30,619 nucleotides of DNA, from contig JBKPDT010000216.1 of the NCBI GenBank assembly GCA_046728035.1, positions 1 through 30,619 of the forward strand, written 5' to 3'. This document shows positions 7,412 through 14,003 of this stretch, in pieces; position 1 is the stretch's first letter; every line of letters begins with the position of its first letter. Source of the DNA: DASRWT01 sp046728035 (lineage in GTDB: Bacteria; Methylomirabilota; Methylomirabilia; Rokubacteriales; CSP1-6). The notes under the pieces are model-generated. The model searched no databases. It had not been told where the DNA came from and saw only the letters and a list, made by a program, of their open reading frames with translations. The translations under genes and the position numbers were made by a program.

Positions 7412-9240
7412 CACTGAGACTCCAGGATCCGGTCCGCGCGCCTGGAGGTCAGCGCCCCCTTGAGGGCGGCGTCCATCATGGCCTCGGCCAGCCGCTCGGT
7501 GGCCTTGTTCACGTCGGTGGTCCGCTCATGGATGAGATCGCGGTCGTCGCCCTCGCGCGCGACGCGGAGGGCGGCCAGCGCCGCGCGGATCCGCTCGATC
7601 TCGCCGGGCTCGGCGAGCTGGGCGCCCTGGGCGAGGGCCCGCTCCACGTGGTTGGCCACGTTGTCAGCCTCGGTCCGCGCTTCGATGAGGAGGCGCGCGG
7701 TCACGTCGGCCTCGGCATGCTCGAAGGACTCCTCCACCATGCGCTCCACCTCAGCCTCGGTGAGCCCATAGGTGGGACGCACCTCGATCGAGGCCTCCTT
7801 GCCCGTCCGCAGCTCCTTGGCGTGGGCCTGGAGAATGCCGTTGGCGTCGATGAGGAAGGTCACCTCGATCTTGGGCATACCCGCCGGCATGGGCTCGATA
7901 CCGCGTAGCTCGAAGCGGGCCAGCGAGCGGTTGTCGCGTGCCAGCTCTCGCTCGCCCTGGAGGACGTGCAGGTCCACCACCGTCTGGCCGTCCACCGACG
8001 TCGTGAACTGCTCCTTGGCCAGGGTGGGGATGGTGGTGTTACGCGGGATGAGGATGCTCACGATACCGCCCAGGGTCTCGATGCCGAGCGACAGCGGCGT
8101 GACGTCGAGGAGGAGCATGTCGGTGATACCGCCGGCCAGGATCTGGGCCTGGACGGCGGCCCCCAGCGCGACCACCTCGTCGGGATTGAGCTGGCTGTGC
8201 GGGGTCTTGCCGAAGAGCTCCTCGACCCGGCGCCGCACCAGCGGCACCCGTGTCGATCCTCCCACCAGCACGACCTCGTCCACCTGCTCCCGGGTCAGTC
8301 CGGCGTCCTTGAGCGCCATCCGGCACGGCCCCAGCGTGGCCTCGACCAGCGGGACGATCCGCGCCTCCACCTCGGCGCGCGTGAGGTCGCGCCGGTAGGT
8401 GAACCCCTCGAACGGGATGGCGAGGTGGGTCCGCTCCTCGAAGGACAGACGGCACTTCGCGGCCTCAGCGGCAAGCCGCAGCTCCTGGCGCGCCTCGGAG
8501 TCCCCCGCGAGGTCCACGCCATGCGTCGCGCGGATGTCCTCGAGCAGCCATTCGACGAGGACGTGGTCGAAGTCATCGCCGCCGAGATGGGTATTACCGT
8601 TGGTGGCGAGGACCTCGAAGACCCCGTCCTTCACCCGGAGGATGGAGATGTCGAAGGTCCCCCCGCCGAGGTCGTACACCGCGATGAGGCCCTGGGCCCG
8701 ACGCTGGAGCCCGTAGGCCAAGGAGGCCGCCGTCGGCTCGTTGACGATGCGAAGCACGTCCAGGCCGGCGATGCGCCCGGCGTCCTTGGTCGCCTGCCGC
8801 TGGCTGTCGTTGAAGTAAGCGGGCACGGTGACCACCGCCTGCTCGATCTTCTCGCCCAGCGCCTCTTCCGCGCGCTGCTTGAGCAGACGGAGCACCTGGG
8901 CCGACACCTCCGGCGGGGTCACCTCGCGCCCGTCGATGCGGATGCGAACGACCTCGGCGGCGGGGAGCACCTCGAAGGGCAGGCGGCGGAGCTCGTCCTG
9001 CACGTCCGCGTAGCCCCGCCCCATCAGGCGCTTCACCGAGTAGACGGTCCGCGCCGGATGGCGCGCGAGCTGCCGCCGCGCCGGCTCGCCGACGAGGACG
9101 CCGCCGGGCGTATAGGCGACCACCGATGGCAGGAGGGCGCGGCCCTCCGCGTCCGGGATCACTCGTGGGACGCCGTGCTGGTCGACGTAGGCGACCAGGC
9201 TATTGGTCGTCCCGAGGTCAATGCCGACGATGCGAGACAT
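7411..9240 (-). CDS. hscA: Hsp70-type chaperone HscA
   Basis: Specialised Hsp70 that, with HscB, releases the cluster from IscU. The protein has 609 residues from the ATG at 9240 (AGGA upstream); another in-frame ATG at 9252 is possible. The nucleotide-binding domain shows VGIDLGTTNSLVAY, VYDLGGGTFDIS and VLVGGSTRVP; the substrate-binding domain begins after LLLDVTPLSLGIETLGG. Length (616 in E. coli) and position between hscB and fdx identify it as HscA and not DnaK. Its target peptide LPPVK is present in the IscU of this operon. The start overlaps the hscB end by 23 bp. Confidence 0.94.
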   Translation of the reverse strand: MSRIVGIDLGTTNSLVAYVDQHGVPRVIPDAEGRALLPSVVAYTPGGVLVGEPARRQLARHPARTVYSVKRLMGRGYADVQDELRRLPFEVLPAAEVVRIRIDGREVTPPEVSAQVLRLLKQRAEEALGEKIEQAVVTVPAYFNDSQRQATKDAGRIAGLDVLRIVNEPTAASLAYGLQRRAQGLIAVYDLGGGTFDISILRVKDGVFEVLATNGNTHLGGDDFDHVLVEWLLEDIRATHGVDLAGDSEARQELRLAAEAAKCRLSFEERTHLAIPFEGFTYRRDLTRAEVEARIVPLVEATLGPCRMALKDAGLTREQVDEVVLVGGSTRVPLVRRRVEELFGKTPHSQLNPDEVVALGAAVQAQILAGGITDMLLLDVTPLSLGIETLGGIVSILIPRNTTIPTLAKEQFTTSVDGQTVVDLHVLQGERELARDNRSLARFELRGIEPMPAGMPKIEVTFLIDANGILQAHAKELRTGKEASIEVRPTYGLTEAEVERMVEESFEHAEADVTARLLIEARTEADNVANHVERALAQGAQLAEPGEIERIRAALAALRVAREGDDRDLIHERTTDVNKATERLAEAMMDAALKGALTSRRADRILESQ

Positions 9241-9814
9241 GCTGATCCTCATCCTCTCCGAGCGCTTCGCTCAGATCGTCGATGACGGTGCGCAGGTACG
9301 CGCGCACGGCAAGGCGCTCCTTGAACCAGGCGAGGAGCGGCGCTCGGTCGGCACCCGCGTCCACCGCCGCGTCCCAGTCGCGGGCCCGGCTCACCAGCGC
9401 CTCCTCCTCCGTCCGCTTTCGATCAGCCAGGCGCTCGCGCTCCTCGCGAAGCCGTCCCCGCGCCCCCTCGTCGAGTCCGCCCGACCGCGCTTCCTCCAGC
9501 GCTTCCTGCACCTCCAGCATCTCCTCGAGGAGGTCCCGCGGAGCCTGGGGCCTCGCCTGCGCGCCCTCCCGGGTGTCGCGCCCCTCCTCGAGCGCGATCA
9601 GGTACTCGACGCGCGCGATGGGATCGCGGAGCGCGCGATAGGCGCGATTGACCACGGCCGAGCGGGCGAGCGCCGCTGCCTGCGCGCCCTCCCCCGCTGT
9701 CTGGTGGAAATCAGGGTGGTGCGTCCGACTCAGCTCGTAGAAGCGCCGACGGAGGGCCTCGCCGTCCACCGAAAGCTTCCGGGGCAGATCGAACACCGCG
9801 AAGTAGTCGTCCAT
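9218..9814 (-). CDS. hscB: J-domain co-chaperone HscB
   Basis: Co-chaperone that brings IscU to HscA, 198 residues from the ATG at 9814; a GTG at 9823 would add three residues and neither start has a strong ribosome site. The J-domain begins MDDYFAVFDLPRKL, as in HscB, and contains the HPD motif (THHPDFH). The C-terminal half, rich in Glu, Arg and Leu, fits the helical IscU-binding domain. The zinc-binding N-terminal cysteines of some HscB proteins are absent. Confidence 0.92.
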   Translation of the reverse strand: MDDYFAVFDLPRKLSVDGEALRRRFYELSRTHHPDFHQTAGEGAQAAALARSAVVNRAYRALRDPIARVEYLIALEEGRDTREGAQARPQAPRDLLEEMLEVQEALEEARSGGLDEGARGRLREERERLADRKRTEEEALVSRARDWDAAVDAGADRAPLLAWFKERLAVRAYLRTVIDDLSEALGEDEDQHVSHRRH

Positions 9815-9842
9815 CACCGTCACGCCTGTCCCATGAAATGCG

Positions 9843-9864
9843 AACGGGCCCGCCCGGGCCCGTT
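9843..9864 (-). repeat. Perfect inverted repeat between iscA and hscB
   Basis: Two 10-bp arms, AACGGGCCCG and CGGGCCCGTT, are separated by two bases; in RNA this folds as a 9-bp GC-rich stem with a four-base loop. It lies between the iscA stop and the hscB start, with no T-tract after it. It could lower hscBA-fdx expression relative to iscRSUA or mark an mRNA processing point; that role is a guess. Confidence 0.5.
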
Positions 9865-9889
9865 GGTCGTCATGCCCACGGGCCCGGAA

Positions 9890-10216
9890 CTAGGCCGAGA
9901 ACGAGGTCCCACAGCCGCAGCTCGATTTGGCCTGCGGGTTGACGAAGGTGAAGCCGCCCTGCAGCCCCTCGGTCACGTAGTCGAGCGTGGTCCCGTTCAG
10001 GTAGAGGTAGCTCTTGGCGTCCACCACCACCGGGACCCCGTCGATCTCGAACTTCTTGTCGTGCTTGCCCATCTCGGTGTCGAACTCCAGCGAGTAGGAA
10101 AGCCCGGAGCAGCCCCCGCCCTTGACGCCCATGCGGAGGAAGACCTGCCCGAGGTTCTGCTCCTCCATGAGCTTCTTGACCTGCTTGGCTGCCTTCTCGG
10201 TCAGTATCACCGCCAT
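9890..10216 (-). CDS. iscA: A-type Fe-S carrier IscA
   Basis: The protein has 108 residues. The conserved A-type cysteines are present: Cys36 in GGGCSGLSY and the C-terminal CGCG pair. It carries assembled clusters or iron to target proteins. The ATG at 10216 is preceded by AGGAGG. It lies between iscU and hscB, the usual position of iscA. Confidence 0.94.
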   Translation of the reverse strand: MAVILTEKAAKQVKKLMEEQNLGQVFLRMGVKGGGCSGLSYSLEFDTEMGKHDKKFEIDGVPVVVDAKSYLYLNGTTLDYVTEGLQGGFTFVNPQAKSSCGCGTSFSA

Positions 10217-10255
10217 ACGAATCCGTTCCTCCTCGATTCCGACTTGGGTCCGTCC

Positions 10256-10672
10256 TTAGGACGCGCCTGTCCCTGCCTCCGCTTCGGCCTGACTCCACTT
10301 CTCCTTGTAGTCCGCCAGCGCCGCCTTGATGGCATCCTCGGCGAGCACGGAGCAGTGGATCTTCACCGGGGGCAGCTTGAGCTCGTTGACGATGTCGGTG
10401 TTCTTGATCTTGGCCGCGTCGTCTACCGTCCGCCCCTTGAGCCACTCCGTGGCCAGGCTGGACGAAGCGATGGCGCTCCCGCAGCCGAAGGTCTTGAACT
10501 TGGCGTCCTCGATGACACCGGTCTCGCGGTTCACCTTGATCTGGAGCTTCATGACGTCGCCGCACTCCGGCGCCCCCACGAGCCCCGTCCCCACTCCCGG
10601 GGTGTCCTTGCCGAAGGACCCCACGTTGCGGGGGTTATTGTAGTGATCGACGACCTTCTCGCTATAGGCCAT
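10256..10672 (-). CDS. iscU: Fe-S cluster scaffold IscU
   Basis: The protein has 138 residues. All three cluster cysteines are present: ECGDVMKLQI, TFGCGSAIASSS and KIHCSVLAEDAI. The LPPVK sequence recognised by HscA precedes the last one. It opens MAYSEKVVDHYNNPRNVG as in typical IscU, with GGGAG upstream of the start. Unlike the IscU-like protein at 4278-4679, nothing is missing here, so this is the main scaffold. Confidence 0.96.
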   Translation of the reverse strand: MAYSEKVVDHYNNPRNVGSFGKDTPGVGTGLVGAPECGDVMKLQIKVNRETGVIEDAKFKTFGCGSAIASSSLATEWLKGRTVDDAAKIKNTDIVNELKLPPVKIHCSVLAEDAIKAALADYKEKWSQAEAEAGTGAS

Positions 10673-10698
10673 GGTCTCCCAGCCTCCCTATTCCGCCT

Positions 10699-11925
10699 TT
10701 ATTCCGCCTTCCACTTGATGGTCTTGAGGTCCACGCCTTCCTTGGCCAGCTCGTACAGCGGAGACATCTCCCGGAGCCGCGTCACCACCTCCACCGTCCG
10801 CCGGGCCACGAAGTCCACCTCTTCCTCCGTGCTGAAGCGGTGCAGGCCGAAGCGGATCGACGAGTGCGCCAGCTCGCTGTCGACCCCCAGGGCGGAGATC
10901 ACGTAGGACGGCTCCAGGGTCGACGAGGTGCAAGCCGAGCCCGAGGAAAGCGCCACTTCCTTGTTGAGCCCCATCAGCACCGACTCGCCCTCGACGTAGG
11001 CGAAGGAGATGTTGAGGTTGTGGGGGAGCCGCCGCTCGGGATGCCCGTTGAGGTACGCCTCGTTGACCTTGGAGAGGATGGCGTCCTGGAGCCGATCCCG
11101 CAGGGCGGCCATCCGCTTCGACTCCTCTCCCATCACCTCACGGGCCAGCTCCGCGGCGCGTCCGAAGCCCACCGCCAGCGGCACCGGTACCGTCCCCGAG
11201 CGCATCCCTCGCTCGTGACCACCGCCGTCGATCATGGGGGCCAGACGGACGCGCGGATTCTTACGCCGGACGTAGAGGGCGCCCACCCCCTTCGGACCGT
11301 AGAGCATGTGCGAGGTGCACGACAGGAGGTCGATGCCCATCGCCTCCACGTCCACCGGCACCTTGCCGACCGCCTGGGTCGCGTCGATGTGGAACACGAT
11401 GCCCTTGTCCTTGGCGAGCCGGCCGATGGCGACGGCGTCCTGAATGCTGCCGATCTCGTTGTTGGCGAGCATCACCGAGATCAGGATGGTCTTGTCGGTC
11501 AGAGCGCCCCGGATCGCCTCCGGATCCACGAGGCCGTCCGCGCCCACCGCCACGTAGGTCACCTCGAAGCCCTGCCGCTCGAGGCGCTTGCACACATCCA
11601 GCCCCGCCCGCTGCTCGATGGCGGTGGTGACGATATGATTGCCCTTCTCGCGATACATCTCCGCCACGCCCTTCAGGGCGAGGTTGATGGACTCCGTGCC
11701 GCCGGACGTGAAGACCAACTCCTTCGGGTCGCGCGCGCCGATCAGCCCCGCAATGGCGGCCCGCGCCCGGTCCACGGCACCCTCGGCCTCCCAGCCGAAG
11801 GGGTGGTTGCGGCTGGCGGGATGACCGAACTTCTCGGTGAAGTACGGCAGCATGGCCTCCAGCACGCGCGGGTCCACGGGAGTCGTGGACTGACTATCCA
11901 TGAAGATGGGCAGCTTCAACGCCAT
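10699..11925 (-). CDS. iscS: IscS-like protein lacking the PLP lysine
   Basis: By length (408 residues), position and overall sequence this is the IscS of the isc operon (for example GGGHERGMRSGT at 234-245 and the sulfur loop SSGSACTSS with Cys332). However, the Schiff-base lysine is replaced: the motif SSHKIYGPKG reads TSHMLYGPKG, with Met207 encoded by ATG. The PLP-stacking His of the EHKA motif is Gln105 (AIEQRAGL). Asp181 and Gln184 (HIDATQ) and the SGGTES phosphate loop remain. I infer that it cannot perform ordinary PLP-dependent desulfuration but may still bind IscU, IscX and Fdx and accept sulfur on Cys332. Archaeoglobus fulgidus IscS is, as I recall, a natural precedent lacking this lysine. 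Confidence 0.9.
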   Translation of the reverse strand: MALKLPIFMDSQSTTPVDPRVLEAMLPYFTEKFGHPASRNHPFGWEAEGAVDRARAAIAGLIGARDPKELVFTSGGTESINLALKGVAEMYREKGNHIVTTAIEQRAGLDVCKRLERQGFEVTYVAVGADGLVDPEAIRGALTDKTILISVMLANNEIGSIQDAVAIGRLAKDKGIVFHIDATQAVGKVPVDVEAMGIDLLSCTSHMLYGPKGVGALYVRRKNPRVRLAPMIDGGGHERGMRSGTVPVPLAVGFGRAAELAREVMGEESKRMAALRDRLQDAILSKVNEAYLNGHPERRLPHNLNISFAYVEGESVLMGLNKEVALSSGSACTSSTLEPSYVISALGVDSELAHSSIRFGLHRFSTEEEVDFVARRTVEVVTRLREMSPLYELAKEGVDLKTIKWKAE

Positions 11926-11947
11926 GGGACCTCGTCTCCCCTCTCGG

Positions 11948-12403
11948 TCAGCTCGCCGCCGTCAGTGCCGCCACCGGCACCACCGCCGTGGCCGGCGGCA
12001 GCGCGGCCGACGACAGCTCGGCCAGCGTCATCGTGTCGAGCAGCGAGCTGATGCTCGCCTGGATCTTCTGCACGGGCAGTCGCAGGTTGCAGCGCGAATA
12101 CTGCGGACAGTGGTCGTCCACCATGCAGCTGACGATCCGCACCGGTCCTTCCAGGGCCCGCAGCACCTGCCCCACCGTGATCTCCTCCCGGGGCCGGGCG
12201 AGCACATAGCCGCCCTTGGGGCCGTTGAGGCCCACGATCAGCTTCCGCTTTGCGAGGCGCTGGAGGATCTTGGCCAGCAGCTCCGCCGGGATATTGAACT
12301 CCTCGGCGATACGCTTCGCGCTCACCGCCGTCTCTTTCGGCTGGACCGCGATGTAGTGGATGGCCATCAGACCGTAATCCGCCCGCTTGGTGAAGCGAAG
12401 CAC
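11948..12403 (-). CDS. iscR: Rrf2-family Fe-S regulator IscR
   Basis: Winged-helix regulator of 151 residues that senses Fe-S status and controls the operon. The N-terminal DNA-binding region (LRFTKRADYGLMAIHYIA, then NGPKGGYVLARP as wing) is typical of Rrf2 proteins. Three cysteines, 93, 99 and 105, form the C-x5-C-x5-C pattern that holds the [2Fe-2S] cluster in IscR. The start is a GTG at 12403 with a strong AGGAGGGG site. It is the first gene of the isc operon, 22 bp before iscS, and candidate IscR operators lie just upstream. Confidence 0.93.
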   Translation of the reverse strand: MLRFTKRADYGLMAIHYIAVQPKETAVSAKRIAEEFNIPAELLAKILQRLAKRKLIVGLNGPKGGYVLARPREEITVGQVLRALEGPVRIVSCMVDDHCPQYSRCNLRLPVQKIQASISSLLDTMTLAELSSAALPPATAVVPVAALTAAS

Positions 12404-12426
12404 GGCGTCCCCTCCTATACCCCTCT

Positions 12427-12451
12427 ATATCCGACTGTTTCTATCGGCGAC
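12427..12451 (-). promoter_or_regulatory. Candidate IscR type 1 operator, site A
   Basis: On the minus strand this 25-bp stretch agrees with the E. coli type 1 IscR consensus (as I remember it, ATASYYGACT-RWWWY-AGTCRRSTAT) at 20 of 25 positions, the right half being AGTCGGATAT. It would lie just downstream of the predicted -10 box, where a bound repressor blocks transcription. Confidence 0.45.
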
Positions 12452-12467
12452 CGTTATAGTCGGAGTT
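12443..12467 (-). promoter_or_regulatory. Candidate IscR type 1 operator, site B
   Basis: A second match, 19 of 25 positions, with core GACT-ATAAC-GGTC, overlaps site A by 9 bp and covers the presumed transcription start. Because the two overlap, perhaps only one is used at a time. Confidence 0.35.
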
Positions 12468-12492
12468 TGCCCCTCGGGCCAGAGAAAGTCAA
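12464..12492 (-). promoter_or_regulatory. Predicted isc operon promoter
   Basis: On the minus strand TTGACT (12487-12492) is followed after 17 bp by CAAACT (12464-12469). The -10 box is weak (3 of 6), while the -35 agrees with other promoters in the window. TATAAC further downstream is an alternative -10 but has no good -35 at the right distance. Confidence 0.35.
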
Positions 12493-12525
12493 GCTTTTCC
12501 TTCCGGTTGACCCTTGATCGGTTGC

Positions 12526-13512
12526 CTAGCCCCAGGTCTCGCGGAGCCGCCGGGCGGCCGTCTCCGGGGGGGTGTCCGTGACGTAGATCCCCCCGATCCG
12601 CTTGAGGCGCTCGGACCCTGGTACCACCCCGACATGCCAGTGATAGTCGTCGGCCAGGGTGGCCCATTCCCCGGCCATGACCTTGGAGGCCCGGTTGGGT
12701 GCCGTGTACAGGGTCATCTCCACCGAGGGGTCGCTCAAGGTCCGGGACAGGGTGCGGAACGTCCGCACGATGATGCGGGCCAAGTCGGCCACAAGGTCCC
12801 CCGACAGGGCGTCCTCGTACGCAGCGGCGTGCTGGCGGGGCAACACCCAGACCTCGTACGGGGCCCGAGCCGCATACGGCACCACGGCCACGAAGCGATC
12901 GGTCTCGTGGACCACGCGCTCGGCGTCGCCCAGCTCTTGGCGCACGATGTCACAGTAGATGCACCGACGCTTGTACTGGTAGTACTGCCGCGCCTCGTCG
13001 AGCTTGCGACGGACCTCGTCGAAGATGATGGGGATGGCGGTGAGGCGCGAGTAGGGATGGGTGATCCGAGTTCCCGGGATCCGGTGCCGGTGCGTGACGA
13101 GGATGTCGCGGATGGCGAGGTCCCGCTTCAGGTCGCGGATGCGCTCCCCGTACATCCAGAGCACCTGCTCCCATTGCCCCTCCGGCATCGTGCCGGGTGT
13201 CTCGTCGTGCCGGGGGCTCTCGACGATGAGCTCACTGGCCCCGCGCGGGGTGATCTTGTCGTAGAGGCCAACACCCTCGCGATCGAGCCGCAGCTCGATA
13301 CGGAAATACGGATCCGCCTCGGGAATCACGCGGACCGACCAGTCGGGACCATTCGCGGGCGTCCCCTCCTTGCGGTACGACGCGATTTCCTTCGGGGTGA
13401 GCCGCTCGTTTCCCGGACAGAACGGGCACTCCGGTTGCGCCGGCGGGGTGGTCACCGGGGGGCGCACCAGGACCCACTGCCCGCGAGTCGGGTCCTTGCG
13501 GAGGTCACTCAT
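12526..13512 (-). CDS. GalT-like HIT-superfamily protein, nucleophile His replaced
   Basis: The protein has 328 residues in two tandem HIT-fold halves like galactose-1-phosphate uridylyltransferase: CPFCPGNE (Cys29, Cys32) in the first half, CIYCDIVRQE (Cys184, Cys187) starting the second, and YHWHVGVVPG (291-293) near the end. In GalT enzymes the first half carries HPHSQ, whose second His is the nucleophile for the nucleotidyl intermediate. Here the motif is ITHPYSRLTAIP, so His is Tyr154 and Gln is Arg156, while the presumed zinc residues remain. It may be inactive or catalyse another reaction. The ATG at 13512 has no ribosome site and lies 10 bp after a good -10 box. The open frame extends upstream, but translation there would cross the promoter. 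Confidence 0.8.
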   Translation of the reverse strand: MSDLRKDPTRGQWVLVRPPVTTPPAQPECPFCPGNERLTPKEIASYRKEGTPANGPDWSVRVIPEADPYFRIELRLDREGVGLYDKITPRGASELIVESPRHDETPGTMPEGQWEQVLWMYGERIRDLKRDLAIRDILVTHRHRIPGTRITHPYSRLTAIPIIFDEVRRKLDEARQYYQYKRRCIYCDIVRQELGDAERVVHETDRFVAVVPYAARAPYEVWVLPRQHAAAYEDALSGDLVADLARIIVRTFRTLSRTLSDPSVEMTLYTAPNRASKVMAGEWATLADDYHWHVGVVPGSERLKRIGGIYVTDTPPETAARRLRETWG

Positions 13513-13522
13513 GGCGCGGGCC

Positions 13523-13551
13523 AAGATAGAGAACTCGCCCGGACAAGTCAA
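13523..13551 (-). promoter_or_regulatory. Predicted near-leaderless promoter of the galT-like gene
   Basis: Minus strand TTGACT (13546-13551), 17 bp, TATCTT (13523-13528), then 10 bases to the ATG at 13512. The implied leader is about 4 nt and there is no Shine-Dalgarno sequence. Confidence 0.5.
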
Positions 13552-13568
13552 CCAAACGGAGCGATCAT

Positions 13569-13589
13569 CGCGGAAGGTCTCGTTCCGCG
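13569..13589. repeat. Perfect 7-bp inverted repeat in the galT-like/grx divergent region
   Basis: Arms CGCGGAA and TTCCGCG are separated by GGTCTCG. It lies between the divergent galT-like gene and the selenoprotein gene, upstream of both, so it could be an operator. No regulator is identifiable. Confidence 0.4.
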
Positions 13590-13651
13590 TAGTCCGTGCG
13601 GCGGCGGTCCCTCTTCGGGTATCGTAAGGAATGACCCGAGGAGGGGTCTCC

Positions 13652-13891
13652 ATGACGGACAAGACCGTGGTGGTGTACTCGAGCCCGACCTGAGGGCCCT
13701 GCAAGGCGACGAAAGAGTTTCTTTCGTCTCAGGGGGTAGCGTTCCGCGACGTGAACGTCGCGGCAGACGCGGAGGCGCGTGAAGAGCTGGTACGGCTCAC
13801 CGGGCAGATGGCGGTCCCCGTCATCGTGGTGGGCGATGAGGTGGTGCGCGGCTTCGACAAGCCGCGACTCAAGGCGCTGTTGGGAATCTGA
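13652..13891 (+). CDS. Selenocysteine-containing glutaredoxin-like protein
   Basis: An ATG at 13652 with a strong AGGAGG site opens a frame of 79 codons interrupted only by TGA at 13691-13693 (codon 14), ending at TGA 13889-13891. Translation gives MTDKTVVVYSSPT, Sec, GPCKATKEFL, and later GQMAVPVIVVGDEVVRGFDK. This is the glutaredoxin/NrdH-like fold with the TVP/AVP cis-proline loop. The in-frame TGA sits exactly where the first Cys of the CxxC redox motif belongs, giving U-G-P-C, and a SECIS-like hairpin follows at once. Coding character continues unbroken on both sides, so read-through as selenocysteine is far more likely than a pseudogene. Ordinary gene callers would miss or truncate it. 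Expected role: thiol-disulfide exchange in the cytoplasm. Confidence 0.88.
13697..13734 (+). promoter_or_regulatory. Bacterial SECIS-like hairpin
   Basis: Immediately 3' of the TGA codon the mRNA can form an outer stem (CCCTG 13697-13701 with CAGGG 13730-13734) and a perfect 8-bp upper stem (GACGAAAG 13708-13715 with CTTTCGTC 13721-13728), closed by the loop AGTTT. The loop begins 23 nt after the TGA, within the distance known for SelB-dependent bacterial SECIS elements. The hairpin is AT-richer than its surroundings. Confidence 0.75.
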
Positions 13892-13906
13892 GCCGGCCCC
13901 GGATCG

Positions 13907-13919
13907 GGTCGTCGCGACC
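13907..13919 (+). repeat. Short hairpin behind the selenoprotein gene
   Basis: GGTCG-TCG-CGACC lies 15 bp after the selenoprotein stop. The stem has 5 bp and no clear T-tract follows, so it is at best a weak terminator. The remainder of 13892-14003 shows no other structure I can support. Confidence 0.25.
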
Positions 13920-14003
13920 GGGTAGCTCTTATCTCCCCGGCGATCCGATTGGTCGGCCACGGTCGGCAAAAGGTCTTCGGGCGAGCGCAGATAGCACCCG
14001 GGC

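Noticed and set aside
11302..11311. Sequencing error as the cause of the missing IscS lysine
   Set aside because: AAG to ATG alone could be an error, but the PLP-stacking His is independently changed to Gln, and the neighbouring residue Ile to Leu fits natural divergence.
12500..12525. TTGACC on the plus strand near 12507 as a promoter
   Set aside because: No -10 box at a proper distance, and it would transcribe antisense into the galT-like gene.
13691..13693. TGA in the glutaredoxin gene as a nonsense mutation (pseudogene)
   Set aside because: The stop lies exactly at the redox Cys, a SECIS-like stem follows and the rest of the frame is intact; selenocysteine explains all three.
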